Shown here: piece after piece, positions 33,274-42,258 of the stretch
Layout of the letters: each line of letters opens with the position of its first letter
Position numbering within the stretch: the stretch's first letter is position 1
DNA from: CAZNSX01 sp964575845
Lineage (GTDB): Bacteria; UBA8248; CAZNSX01
Reading direction: 5' to 3'
DNA length: 64,000 nt
Assembly (NCBI GenBank): GCA_964575845.1
Contig: CAZNSX010000003.1
Span: forward strand, 310,001-374,000
Notes under the pieces: model-generated
Database searches by the model: none
Told to the model about the DNA's origin: nothing
The model's input: the letters and a program-made list of their open reading frames with translations, nothing else
Translations under genes and position numbers: made by a program

Positions 33274-36200
33274 TTAAGAAATCCCTTGCTATCGAGATAG
33301 GCCTCGCACCGGGTGAGGATGCCTGCGTCATTGCTGTGGCTGTCAAACTGAAGTGATAAAAAGGGTTTGCCAGAGGCCTCTGGGGTGAAGTGCTTTATGA
33401 AGGAGTCCGGCCCGCACTTGAAGTTGGAGATGTAGATGAGGTGAAGCTTCCCGTTTCGGCCCGCGATGCGTGCGGCCGCGAGGATCTTCTGCCCGTAGTT
33501 CCAGAACATGTTGTCGTTGATGCCTGAGATATCCTCCTCATCCAGCGGGAGGAAATCCATGGGGATGAGGTTTATCCCGTAGTAATGTCTGAGCTTGCCC
33601 GGCACATTGAGGTTCGCGGCCCGGTCGTTCAGGTTGTAGGCCCTCCCAAGGAGGATGATCCCGGGCTCATCCCGCTCCGAAAGCGCCCTCACGGCTCTCT
33701 CGCCCGCCTTGAGGAGCTCACCCCGAAAGTGAGCCTGCGAAAGGAGGGCCCGCTCAAGGGCCCTGTCACTCTTCCTGGGCGAGACCCCCAGCCCTCTTGC
33801 TACCTCCCGGAGTTGACGCCTCAGGAGCTGAAGCCCCTCCCTGAAGCTTATGTTGGGGGATATGAAGCGCTCCCTCTCCCCCTCAAAGGCGGGAGCGCTC
33901 TTCAGCACAAAGGGAAGGGTCTGGCCCCAAGGACAGAGGTAGGGCTGCACCCCTCTCTCGGGAGATGGCACGTGGACCGTATTGGGGAGAAAGACATAAT
34001 CCACCCCTGAATCCAGCAAGGTTTTCACGTGGCCGTGGGCTATCATGATGGGATAGCATGGCTCGGCCACAGTAAGCTCCTGCCCCAGGTCCGAGATGGC
34101 CTTATTGGTCTCGGGGGAGATGGCGACGTTGAACCCCAGCTCGGTGAAATACCTGCTCCAGAGGGGGAACCTGTCGTAAAAGTACATGGCCCGTGGAACC
34201 CCGATGGTCGGCCTTCCGGGATAACGCTCGGGGCCCTCATAGTCCTCAAGGAGAAGCTTTTCTCTAAGTTTGAAGAGGTCCTCAAGCAGGGGTTCCCTTT
34301 CCGTTCTGGAGCGCTTTCGGTAGCGCTCCGAGCACTTGTCTCCCCAGTAGGTCTTCACCCCCTCGACGTTGAATTCCTGAACGTCGCAGTAATTGGTGCA
34401 GCCACGGCAGCCGAACTCGCTGATGGAATAGTTTATTGCGTGAAGGTCGAAGCCCCTGAATTTGGTCTCGCCCGCTGTTTCCCGGCGCCTCTCCCTTGCC
34501 AGAAGCGCCATTCCCAGGGCTCCCAGGACTCCGTTATGGGGAGGGACGATGATGCGCTTTTCCAAGACCTTGCTGAAGGCGGCGGCGACGGCATCGTTAT
34601 AGGCCGTGCCCCCTTGAAAATAGATATAATCGCCTATCTTTCTTCCCCTGACGACCCGGTTGAGATAGTTGAGGGCAACGGAGTAGGCGAGCCCCGCCAC
34701 GATATCCTCAAGTGGAGCCCCTTTGAGGCGGTAGGCATTGACGTCCATCTCCATGAAAACCGTGCACCGCTCTCCCAGACGGACAGGCCTTCCGGAGCTC
34801 AAGGCCAGACGCGCAAACTCCTCCTTTATCTCCACGCCGAGTCTCTCGGCCTGCTCCTCCAGGAAGGAGCCGGTTCCCGCGGCGCAGGCCTCGTTCATAG
34901 CGAAATCCACCACAACCCCGTCCTCGAGGCTGATGAACTTGCTGTCCTGGCCGCCTATCTCGAAGATGGTATCCACGGGCTCCTCGAGCATCTTGCGGCT
35001 TATGAAGCAGGAGCCCGTTTTGTGGGCCGTAATTTCATCCTTGACCGTGTCAGCACCCACGAGCTCCCCGATGAGCTCGCGCCCTGACCCCGTGGTGCCC
35101 ACGCCCAGAACTCTTATCTTTTCTCCGAGCTCCCGCTCTATCTCCTGGAGGCCAGAGTGCACCACCTCTATCGGCCTTCCCATGGTGCGGAGATAGATTT
35201 CCTTTACCACCTCCCCCGCCTCGTCCGTGAGGACGAGGTTTGTGCTCACTGAGCCCACATCTATCCCCAGGTAAACGCCCAGCGCTTTCTCCCCCGGGGG
35301 AAGTTCATAGGGGCTCGTTCTCTCCCGCAGGAGCAGAACATTTCTGAGGTCCAGGGGCTCATTTCCTGGAAACTCTTCATTTCCCCCCTCTTCTTGGGAG
35401 AGTCTCAGCTTTGGGATGAGGCTCTTGAGATGCACTCTCATGGGGCGGCTCGGCTCCAGGGATTCCAGCAGAGCGGAGCCCATTGCGCCCATGAAAGCAT
35501 GCTCAGGGGGCACCCGAAGCTCATCACCGCCCAGCTCCAGAGCCTCCTCCATGGCGGCCACAACCCCCTCATTGGCGGGCATCCCACCGATGAAGAGGGA
35601 AGGCGCCTGCACCTCCTTGCTCTTGGCAATTGCACCTTTAAAGTTTCGAGCAACGGCGATGCAGAGCCCCCTTAGGATCTCGGCCGGCCCCGCCCCTTTC
35701 TGCTGCGCATGGACCATGTCCGATTTGGCAAAGACAGAGCACCGCCCCGCAATCCTGGCCGCCGCCCTGGCCGAGAGGGCGACACCGCCCACATCCTCAA
35801 CCCGAAACCCCAGGCGGGTCGCCTGCTGGTCGATGAAGGAGCCCGTGCCGGCCGCGCAATCGCCGTTCGTGCCATAATCCACGATGCCCAGAGTTGCGGA
35901 ACCATCGTCGGCATCTAGCTTTATATACTTCGAGTTCTCCCCCCCCATCTCGAGCACGGTCCTGACTTCTGGATGGAGGACTTCAACGGCCTTGACCACA
36001 GCCTTGAACTCGTTCTCCCGCGGGGCACCCAAAAACTCTCCCACGAGCTTCCCCCCGGAGCCCGTGACCCTTATGCCCTCGATGAGGCCCTCGGGAGGCT
36101 CTCCAACCGATTCCAGGGCCTGATAAAGCTCCTCAAGAAGGCCAGCCGCCGTCTCAAGAGGCTTTCCGAGGGTTCGCCGATAGGGGAGCGTGGCGATGAG

Positions 36201-36356
36201 AAAAGGGCTCAGGCTATCGAGGGAATCTCTCTCGGCCACGAGTCTAAGTGTGCCCGTGCCAAGGGCCCTCTTGAGAAGGGGGGCTGAACCCCCTGTGGCA
36301 ACGACCGCGAGCTTGGCGCTCACAGAGCCTACATCAATGCCGAGATAGATGCTCAA
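33246..36356 (-). CDS. Large acyl-CoA dehydratase activase (two BcrAD/BadFG domains plus DUF2229)
   Basis: A 1036-residue protein with a TTG start. Two ATPase domains of the ASKHA fold occur in tandem: residues 1-330 (GIDVGSVSAKLAVVATGG, NGDCAAGTGSFIDQQ, CSVFAKSDMVHAQQKG) and about 365-620 (GIDVGSVSTNLVLTDEAG, NEACAAGTGSFLEEQ, CTVFMEMDVNAYRLKG). The paired Cys in each would hold a [4Fe-4S] cluster as in HgdC. The remainder (about 650-1030) is a DUF2229 domain with FGCRGCTNYCDVQ and RPTIGVPRAMYFYD. Activases use ATP to push electrons at low potential into a partner reductase. The gene directly downstream is the likely partner. Confidence 0.88.
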   Translation of the reverse strand: MSIYLGIDVGSVSAKLAVVATGGSAPLLKRALGTGTLRLVAERDSLDSLSPFLIATLPYRRTLGKPLETAAGLLEELYQALESVGEPPEGLIEGIRVTGSGGKLVGEFLGAPRENEFKAVVKAVEVLHPEVRTVLEMGGENSKYIKLDADDGSATLGIVDYGTNGDCAAGTGSFIDQQATRLGFRVEDVGGVALSARAAARIAGRCSVFAKSDMVHAQQKGAGPAEILRGLCIAVARNFKGAIAKSKEVQAPSLFIGGMPANEGVVAAMEEALELGGDELRVPPEHAFMGAMGSALLESLEPSRPMRVHLKSLIPKLRLSQEEGGNEEFPGNEPLDLRNVLLLRERTSPYELPPGEKALGVYLGIDVGSVSTNLVLTDEAGEVVKEIYLRTMGRPIEVVHSGLQEIERELGEKIRVLGVGTTGSGRELIGELVGADTVKDEITAHKTGSCFISRKMLEEPVDTIFEIGGQDSKFISLEDGVVVDFAMNEACAAGTGSFLEEQAERLGVEIKEEFARLALSSGRPVRLGERCTVFMEMDVNAYRLKGAPLEDIVAGLAYSVALNYLNRVVRGRKIGDYIYFQGGTAYNDAVAAAFSKVLEKRIIVPPHNGVLGALGMALLARERRRETAGETKFRGFDLHAINYSISEFGCRGCTNYCDVQEFNVEGVKTYWGDKCSERYRKRSRTEREPLLEDLFKLREKLLLEDYEGPERYPGRPTIGVPRAMYFYDRFPLWSRYFTELGFNVAISPETNKAISDLGQELTVAEPCYPIMIAHGHVKTLLDSGVDYVFLPNTVHVPSPERGVQPYLCPWGQTLPFVLKSAPAFEGERERFISPNISFREGLQLLRRQLREVARGLGVSPRKSDRALERALLSQAHFRGELLKAGERAVRALSERDEPGIILLGRAYNLNDRAANLNVPGKLRHYYGINLIPMDFLPLDEEDISGINDNMFWNYGQKILAAARIAGRNGKLHLIYISNFKCGPDSFIKHFTPEASGKPFLSLQFDSHSNDAGILTRCEAYLDSKGFLKWKRDAEAA

Positions 36357-36701
36357 GCTTTCGCCCTACCCGAAGTTGCCGCTCTTACAGCCTGTCTTCT
36401 CTGAAGCTCCGCCCTCCACCCAGGGCCACACCGGTCAAGAGAAAAAATCATCAAACCGAGAATAAATCCAAAATTTTCATGGATGCGTTTTAGAGAGTTT
36501 TTAAAAAAAAGGGAACTAATTTTCAGCGAACGGTCAGATTTTCCGTTGAGAGGGCAAAGGGAGGGGTTGAATGGAAGGATAACCTTCAGCCTTCCAAGAG
36601 TGAATTCCCCGGAAAGGCCCGGCACTCCTTCCCCATGGCAAAGTCGGGCTGGGATGAGCAACGCAAGAGGGCGGCTTAACCACTGAAGTCCTCCCCCGAG
36701 C
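36357..36701. other. Intergenic region between activase and SucD-like genes
   Basis: 345 nt without a gene I can support. It is AT-rich in the middle, with an A-run and T-run near 36500-36520, and could hold the promoter of the activase genes on the minus strand, but no well-spaced -35/-10 pair was found. No hairpin with a T-run was seen for the SucD-like gene. Confidence 0.4.
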
Positions 36702-37601
36702 CTAGGGCGAGAGGGCGATCTTAAGCAGGGGGATGAGCTCATTGAAGCTTTCGGCCACAAGGGCTCCGGCCTCTCTGAGGGCTCTCGCCTTATCCGAAGG
36801 CCTTCCCCTTCCCCCTGATATTATTGCGGCCGCATGGCCGAAGACGGTTCCTTCAGGAAGTCCTTCGGTGAAGCGGCCCGCGATGAAGGCGATGAGCGGC
36901 TTCTTGAACTCTCCCCTTGAAATCATTTTCGCCGCTTCCTCCTCGAACGTCGTTCCGGGTTCCCCGAAAAGAAGTACGCCGTCGGTCTCGACATCCTCCT
37001 CAAAAAGGCGCAGCAGTTTAGCGGGCGTCATGCCGATTAGGGGGTCTCCGCCGGTGCTGACGCTCGTGGATACCCCGTGGCCAGCCCTTCTCACCATCCA
37101 GGAGCACTCGGCCGTCATACCCCCGCTCCTTGAGATGACGCCCACTCTTCCGGGGAAGAAGCATCTCTCGGGCCTGTCGCCCCCTATGGCCCCCACCTTG
37201 ACCCGGTCCCCAGGGCTTATGATGCCAACGGAGTTAGGCCCTATTAGGGTGGCCCCTATCTCCCGAGAGTAGGCCAGAATCTTTGCTGTGTCGTGCACGG
37301 GGACCCTCTCTGTGGCCACGACAAGCAGGGGTATCCCCTCCTCCAGGGCCTCCAGGGCCGCATCCAGGACAAAGGCCGGCGGAACAGATATCAGGGAGGT
37401 GTTCAAGGGGTGCTCTCTCACGGCCTCTTCCACGGTATCGTAAACCGGAACCCCGTGAACCATCCCGCCCCCTTTTCCCGGAGTTACCCCTGCGAGGATG
37501 GGGGTTCCGTAGGCAAGGGAATGAGCCACCACCATGCCGGCCTCCCTCCCAGTGATCCCTTGAACCAGAACTCTTGAGTTTCCGTCTACGAGGATGGGCA
37601 T
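36702..37601 (-). CDS. sucD: Succinyl-CoA ligase alpha-subunit-like protein
   Basis: A 299-residue protein matching the alpha subunit of succinyl-CoA synthetase and related ADP-forming acyl-CoA ligases. The CoA-binding Rossmann domain includes VQGITGREAGMVVAHSLAYGTPILAGVTPGKGG; the second domain has GGRGR and the phospho-His in FGHAAAIISGGRG. AGGAGG precedes the ATG. Length is normal. No beta subunit gene is next to it, so it may pair with a distant SucC or act with another acyl-CoA enzyme. It precedes the dehydratase activase genes on the same strand, which suggests CoA-ester metabolism. Confidence 0.88.
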   Translation of the reverse strand: MPILVDGNSRVLVQGITGREAGMVVAHSLAYGTPILAGVTPGKGGGMVHGVPVYDTVEEAVREHPLNTSLISVPPAFVLDAALEALEEGIPLLVVATERVPVHDTAKILAYSREIGATLIGPNSVGIISPGDRVKVGAIGGDRPERCFFPGRVGVISRSGGMTAECSWMVRRAGHGVSTSVSTGGDPLIGMTPAKLLRLFEEDVETDGVLLFGEPGTTFEEEAAKMISRGEFKKPLIAFIAGRFTEGLPEGTVFGHAAAIISGGRGRPSDKARALREAGALVAESFNELIPLLKIALSP

Positions 37602-37917
37602 GGGGGCCTCCTATCCGACCTCTATAAGTCAAGACAGCCCAACAGGCGCAACAAAAGAGGGGGGAAGAGTCTTTCGTGAGTGCCCCCCGATTTCACATTC
37701 TCTTGGGGACTTCATAACTATCATATATGCTCATGAAAACCTCATGGGTACATGTACCGGTCAGCTTTGAATCGTGTTTTTCTATCCAAGAGTACCCAAA
37801 TAGGGCGTATAATTCGGGCAACTTTCCTCTTAATGGCGAAAAACCCCTTTCTATGTTATATTTAGCATAAAGATAAATTGCCAGCTCGTTTTTTGCAGGT
37901 TGAGGGAAAAAGGGCCT
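37602..37917. other. Intergenic region with a 12-bp palindrome
   Basis: 316 nt between the divergent SucD-like and TatA genes. GGTACATGTACC (37747-37758) is a perfect palindrome. AT-rich DNA around 37850-37880 (TATGTTATATTTAG) could supply a TatA promoter. An open frame on the minus strand crosses this region and the TatA gene but shows no family features. Confidence 0.4.
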
Positions 37918-38115
37918 GTGATTGGTGGTCTTGGCGTAACCGAGCTCCTCATCATCCTGGGCATCGTGGTCCTCATTTTCGGGGCCAGGCGCATCCCCGA
38001 GCTGGGTTCGAACCTGGCCAAGGGGATAAAAAGCTTTAAGAAAGGCCTCAAGGAGCCCGATTATATAGACGTCACGCCCACCAAGGAGAGCGGGGAGAAA
38101 AAAGAGGAACCCTAG
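37918..38115 (+). CDS. tatA: Twin-arginine translocase subunit TatA/TatE
   Basis: A 65-residue TatA-family protein from a GTG start (a TTG at 37900 would add 6 residues). It has the typical short N-terminus, membrane helix (GVTELLIILGIVVLIFGARRIPELG), and amphipathic helix (LAKGIKSFKKGLKEP), followed by a charged tail. It oligomerises to form the Tat protein-export pore with TatC, which is not encoded here. The Tat-type signal on the CUT1 binding protein of this window shows the organism uses the pathway. Confidence 0.88.
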   Translation: MIGGLGVTELLIILGIVVLIFGARRIPELGSNLAKGIKSFKKGLKEPDYIDVTPTKESGEKKEEP

Positions 38116-38140
38116 GGTTTCTTCCATCCCCCTAAGAGCC

Positions 38141-40360
38141 ATGGTTATCGAGAGCTTGAGCCCACCCCGCAGGACGGTGCATCTGGAGGACATCCTTCGC
38201 CAGGTATCCTCCTACCATGAGGGGTCAGACCTGGACGTTATCATGCGGGCCTATGTCTTTACGGCCAAGGTGCACCGGGGCCAGAGCCGGCGCTCAGGAG
38301 AGCCCTATCTTTCCCATCCGCTTGAGGTAGCTAAGATCCTGGCCGACCTACGGATGGACCCCGATACGGTGGCCGCCGGTCTCCTGCACGATACCGTGGA
38401 GGACACCTACGCCACCCTCTCGGAGATAGGGGAAGCCTTTGACGATAAGATGGCGGAACTCGTGGACGGGGTGACCAAGATCGGCAGGATCGAGCTCATC
38501 AGCTCCCAAGAGAAGCAGGCTGAGAATTACCGGAAAATGATCCTGGCCATGGCCAAGGATATCCGCGTGATCATCATAAAGCTTGCTGACCGCCTTCACA
38601 ACATGAAAACCTTGGGGAGTCTCCCCCCAAAGAAGCAGCGTCTGGTGGCTCAGGAGACTCTTGACATTTACGCCCCCATTGCCAACCGTCTGGGCATAGG
38701 ATGGCTCAAGGCGGAACTCGAGGATTTTGCCTTTCGCCACCTTAACCCCGAGGTCTACCGGGACATTAAAGAGCGACTGGCCACAGGGGCTGAGGAGAGG
38801 CGGGTCTACATCCAGGAGGTCTCAGATGAGGTGATGCGGCGGCTGGAGGAGGCCAACATCCCGGCGCGGGTGGAGGGTCGCCTCAAGCACATCTACAGCA
38901 TCCACAACAAGATGCGTAACCAAAACATAAGCCTCTCGGACGTTCACGACCTCATAGCCCTCAGGATTATTACCGATACCGTGCGAAGCTGCTATGCCAT
39001 CCTCGGCATCATCCACTCCACCTGGACTCCCGTTCCCGGCCGGTTCAAGGACTACATCGCGCTCGCCAAGGCCAACATGTATCAGAGCATTCACACCACG
39101 GTCATCGGCCCTCGGGGGCACCGGGTGGAGTTTCAGGTGAGAACCGAGGACATGCACCTGACGGCGGAAGAAGGTATCGCTGCACACTGGAAATATAAGG
39201 AGGGGGGGAAGGGCGATGAGGCCGATGCGCGCTTCAGCTGGCTCAGGCGTCTTCTGGAGTGGCAACATGACCTCAAGGACCCGCGGGAGTTCCTGGACAC
39301 AGTCAGGGTTGACCTCTACCCCGAGGATGTTTACGTTTTCACTCCAAAGGGCGATGTGAAGAGCTTTCCCCGGGGTGCGACCCCTGTGGACTTCGCCTAC
39401 TACATACACACGGAGGTGGGGGACCACTGCGTCGGGGCCAAGGTCAACGGGCGCATCGTCCCGCTGAAATATGAGCTTAAGAACGGGGATGTGGTTGAGA
39501 TTCTCACCTCCCCCAATCGCACGCCGGGCCGCGACTGGCTGAACTTCGTCAAGACTTCCCGCGCCAGAACCAAGATTAGGGCCTGGATCAGGACTGAGCA
39601 GAGAGAGCGGAGTGTGGCCCTCGGGAGGGAGATCCTGGAGAAGGAGCTGGTGCGCTACGGCGCTGACCGAGCGGAGGTTCTCAAAGGGCAGAGGCTGGAG
39701 GAGTTGGCGGCAAACTTAAACTACCAGGAGGGTCGCGATCTCCTGGCGGCTATAGGTTTCGGAAAGGTCTCGGCTGTACAGCTTGCCCACAAGCTCCTTC
39801 CGAGGGAGGTGGTGGAGGCTTACCTGAGGCGGCATGAATCCCCCCTCAGGAGGATAGTGGAGAAGGTTGCCCGAAGGACACGTGAAGGCGGCGTCAGGGT
39901 CGACGGCCACCACGACATGCTCATCCGCTTCGCGAAATGCTGCAGCCCCGTTCCCGGCGAGCGAATCGTGGGCTTTATAACGCGCGGTCGGGGCGTCACG
40001 GTCCATGCCGCAGACTGCCCGAACATGCGCGACCTCGATTATGACGAGGACCGCAGGGTGGAGGTGACCTGGGTTTATGACCAGGAGTGTCGTCACCGGG
40101 TGACGGTGGCTCTGGATACGGTGGATGAGCCCGGCGTGCTGGCGGGGGTGAGCTCCGCAATAGCGAGTCACAATGCCAATATCTCCAGCATTAACGCCAC
40201 CACCACCGAAGATAAGCGTGCCCATATTGACCTTTGCATCCAGATTCGAGACCTCCGGCACTTGCAGCAGGTGCTGAAGGCCATCCAGCAGGTCAGGGGT
40301 GTTTCCAGGGCCTTACGGGTGAAGGATCCCTCGGCCGAAGGCCGCAGGCAGACGGGTTAG
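38141..40360 (+). CDS. relA/spoT: Bifunctional (p)ppGpp synthetase/hydrolase
   Basis: A 739-residue Rel/SpoT protein. Order: HD hydrolase domain (residues 30-190, with YLSHPLEVAKIL and GLLHDTVEDT), synthetase domain (about 230-350, with GRFKDYIALAKANMYQSIHT; the RFKD motif is the bifunctional type), TGS domain (about 385-450, DVYVFTPKGDVKSFPRGATPVDFAYYIHTEVG), helical and zinc-finger-like region (CCSPVPGERIVGF), and a C-terminal ACT domain (HRVTVALDTVDEPGVLAGVSSAI). All key motifs are intact, so both synthesis and hydrolysis of the alarmone are expected. The stop overlaps the convergent L28 gene by 4 nt. Confidence 0.95.
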   Translation: MVIESLSPPRRTVHLEDILRQVSSYHEGSDLDVIMRAYVFTAKVHRGQSRRSGEPYLSHPLEVAKILADLRMDPDTVAAGLLHDTVEDTYATLSEIGEAFDDKMAELVDGVTKIGRIELISSQEKQAENYRKMILAMAKDIRVIIIKLADRLHNMKTLGSLPPKKQRLVAQETLDIYAPIANRLGIGWLKAELEDFAFRHLNPEVYRDIKERLATGAEERRVYIQEVSDEVMRRLEEANIPARVEGRLKHIYSIHNKMRNQNISLSDVHDLIALRIITDTVRSCYAILGIIHSTWTPVPGRFKDYIALAKANMYQSIHTTVIGPRGHRVEFQVRTEDMHLTAEEGIAAHWKYKEGGKGDEADARFSWLRRLLEWQHDLKDPREFLDTVRVDLYPEDVYVFTPKGDVKSFPRGATPVDFAYYIHTEVGDHCVGAKVNGRIVPLKYELKNGDVVEILTSPNRTPGRDWLNFVKTSRARTKIRAWIRTEQRERSVALGREILEKELVRYGADRAEVLKGQRLEELAANLNYQEGRDLLAAIGFGKVSAVQLAHKLLPREVVEAYLRRHESPLRRIVEKVARRTREGGVRVDGHHDMLIRFAKCCSPVPGERIVGFITRGRGVTVHAADCPNMRDLDYDEDRRVEVTWVYDQECRHRVTVALDTVDEPGVLAGVSSAIASHNANISSINATTTEDKRAHIDLCIQIRDLRHLQQVLKAIQQVRGVSRALRVKDPSAEGRRQTG

Positions 40361-40548
40361 ATGGCCTTGACCACCTTCCCCGTGCGTAGGCACCGGGTGC
40401 AGACCTTAAGCCGGCGCGGCCGCCCGTCTGCCAGAGCCCGGACCCTCTGAAGGTTTGGGTTCCAGCGGCGTTTCGTGAGGTTATGTGCGTGGCTTATGCG
40501 GTGGCCCGAGCGAGGGCCTTTCCCGCAAACATCGCATATTCGGGACAA
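40357..40548 (-). CDS. rpmB: 50S ribosomal protein L28
   Basis: A 63-residue L28. The sequence after the start is SRICDVCGKGPRSGHRISH, followed by KRRWNPNLQRVRA and VCTRCLRTGKVVK; the two CxxC pairs mark the zinc-binding form. The start is a TTG at 40548 with GGAGA 7 nt upstream, giving the usual length of 62-63 residues; upstream in-frame codons are not used in relatives. It is convergent with the Rel gene. Confidence 0.9.
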   Translation of the reverse strand: MSRICDVCGKGPRSGHRISHAHNLTKRRWNPNLQRVRALADGRPRRLKVCTRCLRTGKVVKAI

Positions 40549-40639
40549 GGGTTTTCTCCATAAAGCAGGATCTTTCTGAAAATACCTCAAAAAATATTTT
40601 TTAGCATCATTCTACCCTCGGATGCAACATCTTTTTGCT

Positions 40640-40864
40640 ATGGAGATCACTGCTGACACCACCATAGCCGAGCTCATAAATGCCTACCCCACTGCTATCG
40701 AGGTGCTTGAGCGGTTCCATCTGGAATGCCTCGACTGCAAAGGGTCTGGGGCCGAGACCCTTCGCCTGGGAGCTCTTTCCCACGGTGTCGACCCTGAGGA
40801 GCTCGTCGAGGAGTTGCGGGAGTTCGTCCGAAGGAGGCAGTCGCACTCGGGTGGAGGCACGTGA
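40640..40864 (+). CDS. DUF1858-domain protein
   Basis: A 74-residue protein starting MEITADTTIAELINAYPTAIEVL, typical of the DUF1858/ScdA-N family, with the Cys pair in LECLDCKGSG. Such domains occur alone or fused to nitric-oxide and iron-sulfur related proteins (ScdA, HcpA). The ATG at 40640 is preferred by family comparison; an ATG at 40622 is also in frame. It is divergent from L28. The Cys pair could bind a metal or act in redox chemistry. Confidence 0.75.
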   Translation: MEITADTTIAELINAYPTAIEVLERFHLECLDCKGSGAETLRLGALSHGVDPEELVEELREFVRRRQSHSGGGT

Positions 40865-41100
40865 GCCTCGGGGCGCATGCTGGCCCCAAGGCGCGGCCTC
40901 ATAGGCCTCATAACCTTCAGCAGCAGCCAAATGAGGGAGGCTTCCTGCACCTTGAGCCGCGCCTTCAAAGGGGGGGCGTGAGGCTCTTTTCCTCCCCGGC
41001 TGCGGGAAGCCGCTTCGGCCCCGGAGGCTGGTGACGGCGGGAGCCCGGCTGGTGGCTCTTAATGACGAATACCTGAAGCTTCTTTTTTGTCGGTTCAAGC

Positions 41101-41406
41101 ATGGGCGCTAAAGGGTGGCTGGTGCTGGCGCCGCTGGTCTTTGTGCTGGGGGCCTGCGGCTCATTTTCCCAGACTGTCCGGCTGGACTCCTATCCCAGGG
41201 GGGCCATGGTTTACCTGAATGGCGGCTACCGTGGCCTGACGCCCATTGAGACAAGCATCCCCCTTGGGAGCCGAAGTTTCATCCGGGGTGTTGAGGTCCT
41301 TCTCATAAAGGAGGGCTACCGGGCCGAGCGGGCCACCATAATCTTGGGCGAAAAAAGCTCTTTTTTCTTCTGGCTTCGTCCTGCGAAGGAGGGTGAGGCC
41401 CCTTGA
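41101..41406 (+). CDS. PEGA-domain lipoprotein
   Basis: A 101-residue lipoprotein. The signal LAPLVFVLGAC gives a lipobox with Cys19. The mature part is a PEGA domain (VRLDSYPRGAMVYLNGGYRGLTPIETSIPL), a small beta fold in envelope proteins named for its Pro-Glu-Gly-Ala-type motif. It ends in a basic segment. Its stop codon overlaps the TTG start of the endonuclease V gene, though the two roles are unrelated. Confidence 0.8.
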   Translation: MGAKGWLVLAPLVFVLGACGSFSQTVRLDSYPRGAMVYLNGGYRGLTPIETSIPLGSRSFIRGVEVLLIKEGYRAERATIILGEKSSFFFWLRPAKEGEAP

Positions 41407-42089
41407 GGGTGAGAGCTCTTCACTCCTGGGATATCATTCCCGAAGAGGCCCTCCATCTTCAGAAGAAACTCCGGCCCCGGCTCTCGCTCAAGGCTCCCGG
41501 AGGCAAGCTCAGCCTCGTTGCCGGAGCCGATATCTCATGCGTCCGCTCGCTGCGGCTGGCCGTAGGGGGAGTTCTCATCTTCCGCTTTCCTGAGATCGAG
41601 CTGGTTGAGGAGCGCTACCATGTGGGCGAGCTTTCATTTCCATATATTCCCGGCCTTCTTACCTTCAGAGAGGGACCGGTGCTCCTCGGGGCATTTGAGA
41701 AACTGGAGCTGATACCCGACGCCATCATCTTTGATGGCCAGGGGATAGCGCATCCCAGGAGTCTTGGCCTGGCCTCTCACATGGGCCTCCTCCTGGAAAT
41801 AGCCTCCGTCGGATGTGCCAAGACGCATCTTTTCGGAGAGTGGCATGAGCCGGGTCCCGAGCGTGGAGCCTGGTCTCCCCTGAGGGGAAGGGGAGGGGAG
41901 GTCATCGGGGCCGCCCTAAGGACGAGAAGCGGTGTAAAGCCCGTTTTCGTCTCTCCCGGCCACCGGGCTGACCTTCCCTTTGCCCTGGATTTAACGCTTA
42001 AATGCACGGGTCGCTTCAGGCTTCCCGAGCCCGTGCGGCAGGCCCACATGAGGACAGGGGATAGGCTCAGGGCGTTAAGAGCCTCTTGA
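41403..42089 (+). CDS. nfi: Endonuclease V
   Basis: A 228-residue endonuclease V, which cuts the second phosphodiester 3' of deoxyinosine to start repair of deaminated adenine. Catalytic and recognition motifs are present: GADISC (Asp43), SFPYIPGLLTFREGP (wedge Tyr and catalytic Glu), and DGQGIAHPRSLGLASHMGLL (Asp and the His-containing loop). The usual Tyr after DxS is replaced by Cys. The TTG start overlaps the stop of the PEGA gene. The next coding similarity (TAXI protein) begins only a few bases after its stop. Confidence 0.88.
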   Translation: MRVRALHSWDIIPEEALHLQKKLRPRLSLKAPGGKLSLVAGADISCVRSLRLAVGGVLIFRFPEIELVEERYHVGELSFPYIPGLLTFREGPVLLGAFEKLELIPDAIIFDGQGIAHPRSLGLASHMGLLLEIASVGCAKTHLFGEWHEPGPERGAWSPLRGRGGEVIGAALRTRSGVKPVFVSPGHRADLPFALDLTLKCTGRFRLPEPVRQAHMRTGDRLRALRAS

Positions 42090-42258
42090 CGGGGGGCGCT
42101 TTAGGGGCGAAAATTTCCGTCTGGGAGGCGCCCTGGCCCAGGCCCTCTCGGATACCATCCCAGAGCTCGTCGTCACGGCCCAGTCGGGAAATGCCTCCTC
42201 GGCCAACTGCAACCTCATAAAGACCCACGAGATTGAATCGGGTTTCGTTCAGGCCAAC

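Noticed and set aside
37693..38193. 166-codon minus-strand frame over TatA and its upstream region
   Set aside because: It runs through the clear TatA gene on the other strand and has no recognisable domain or ribosome site.
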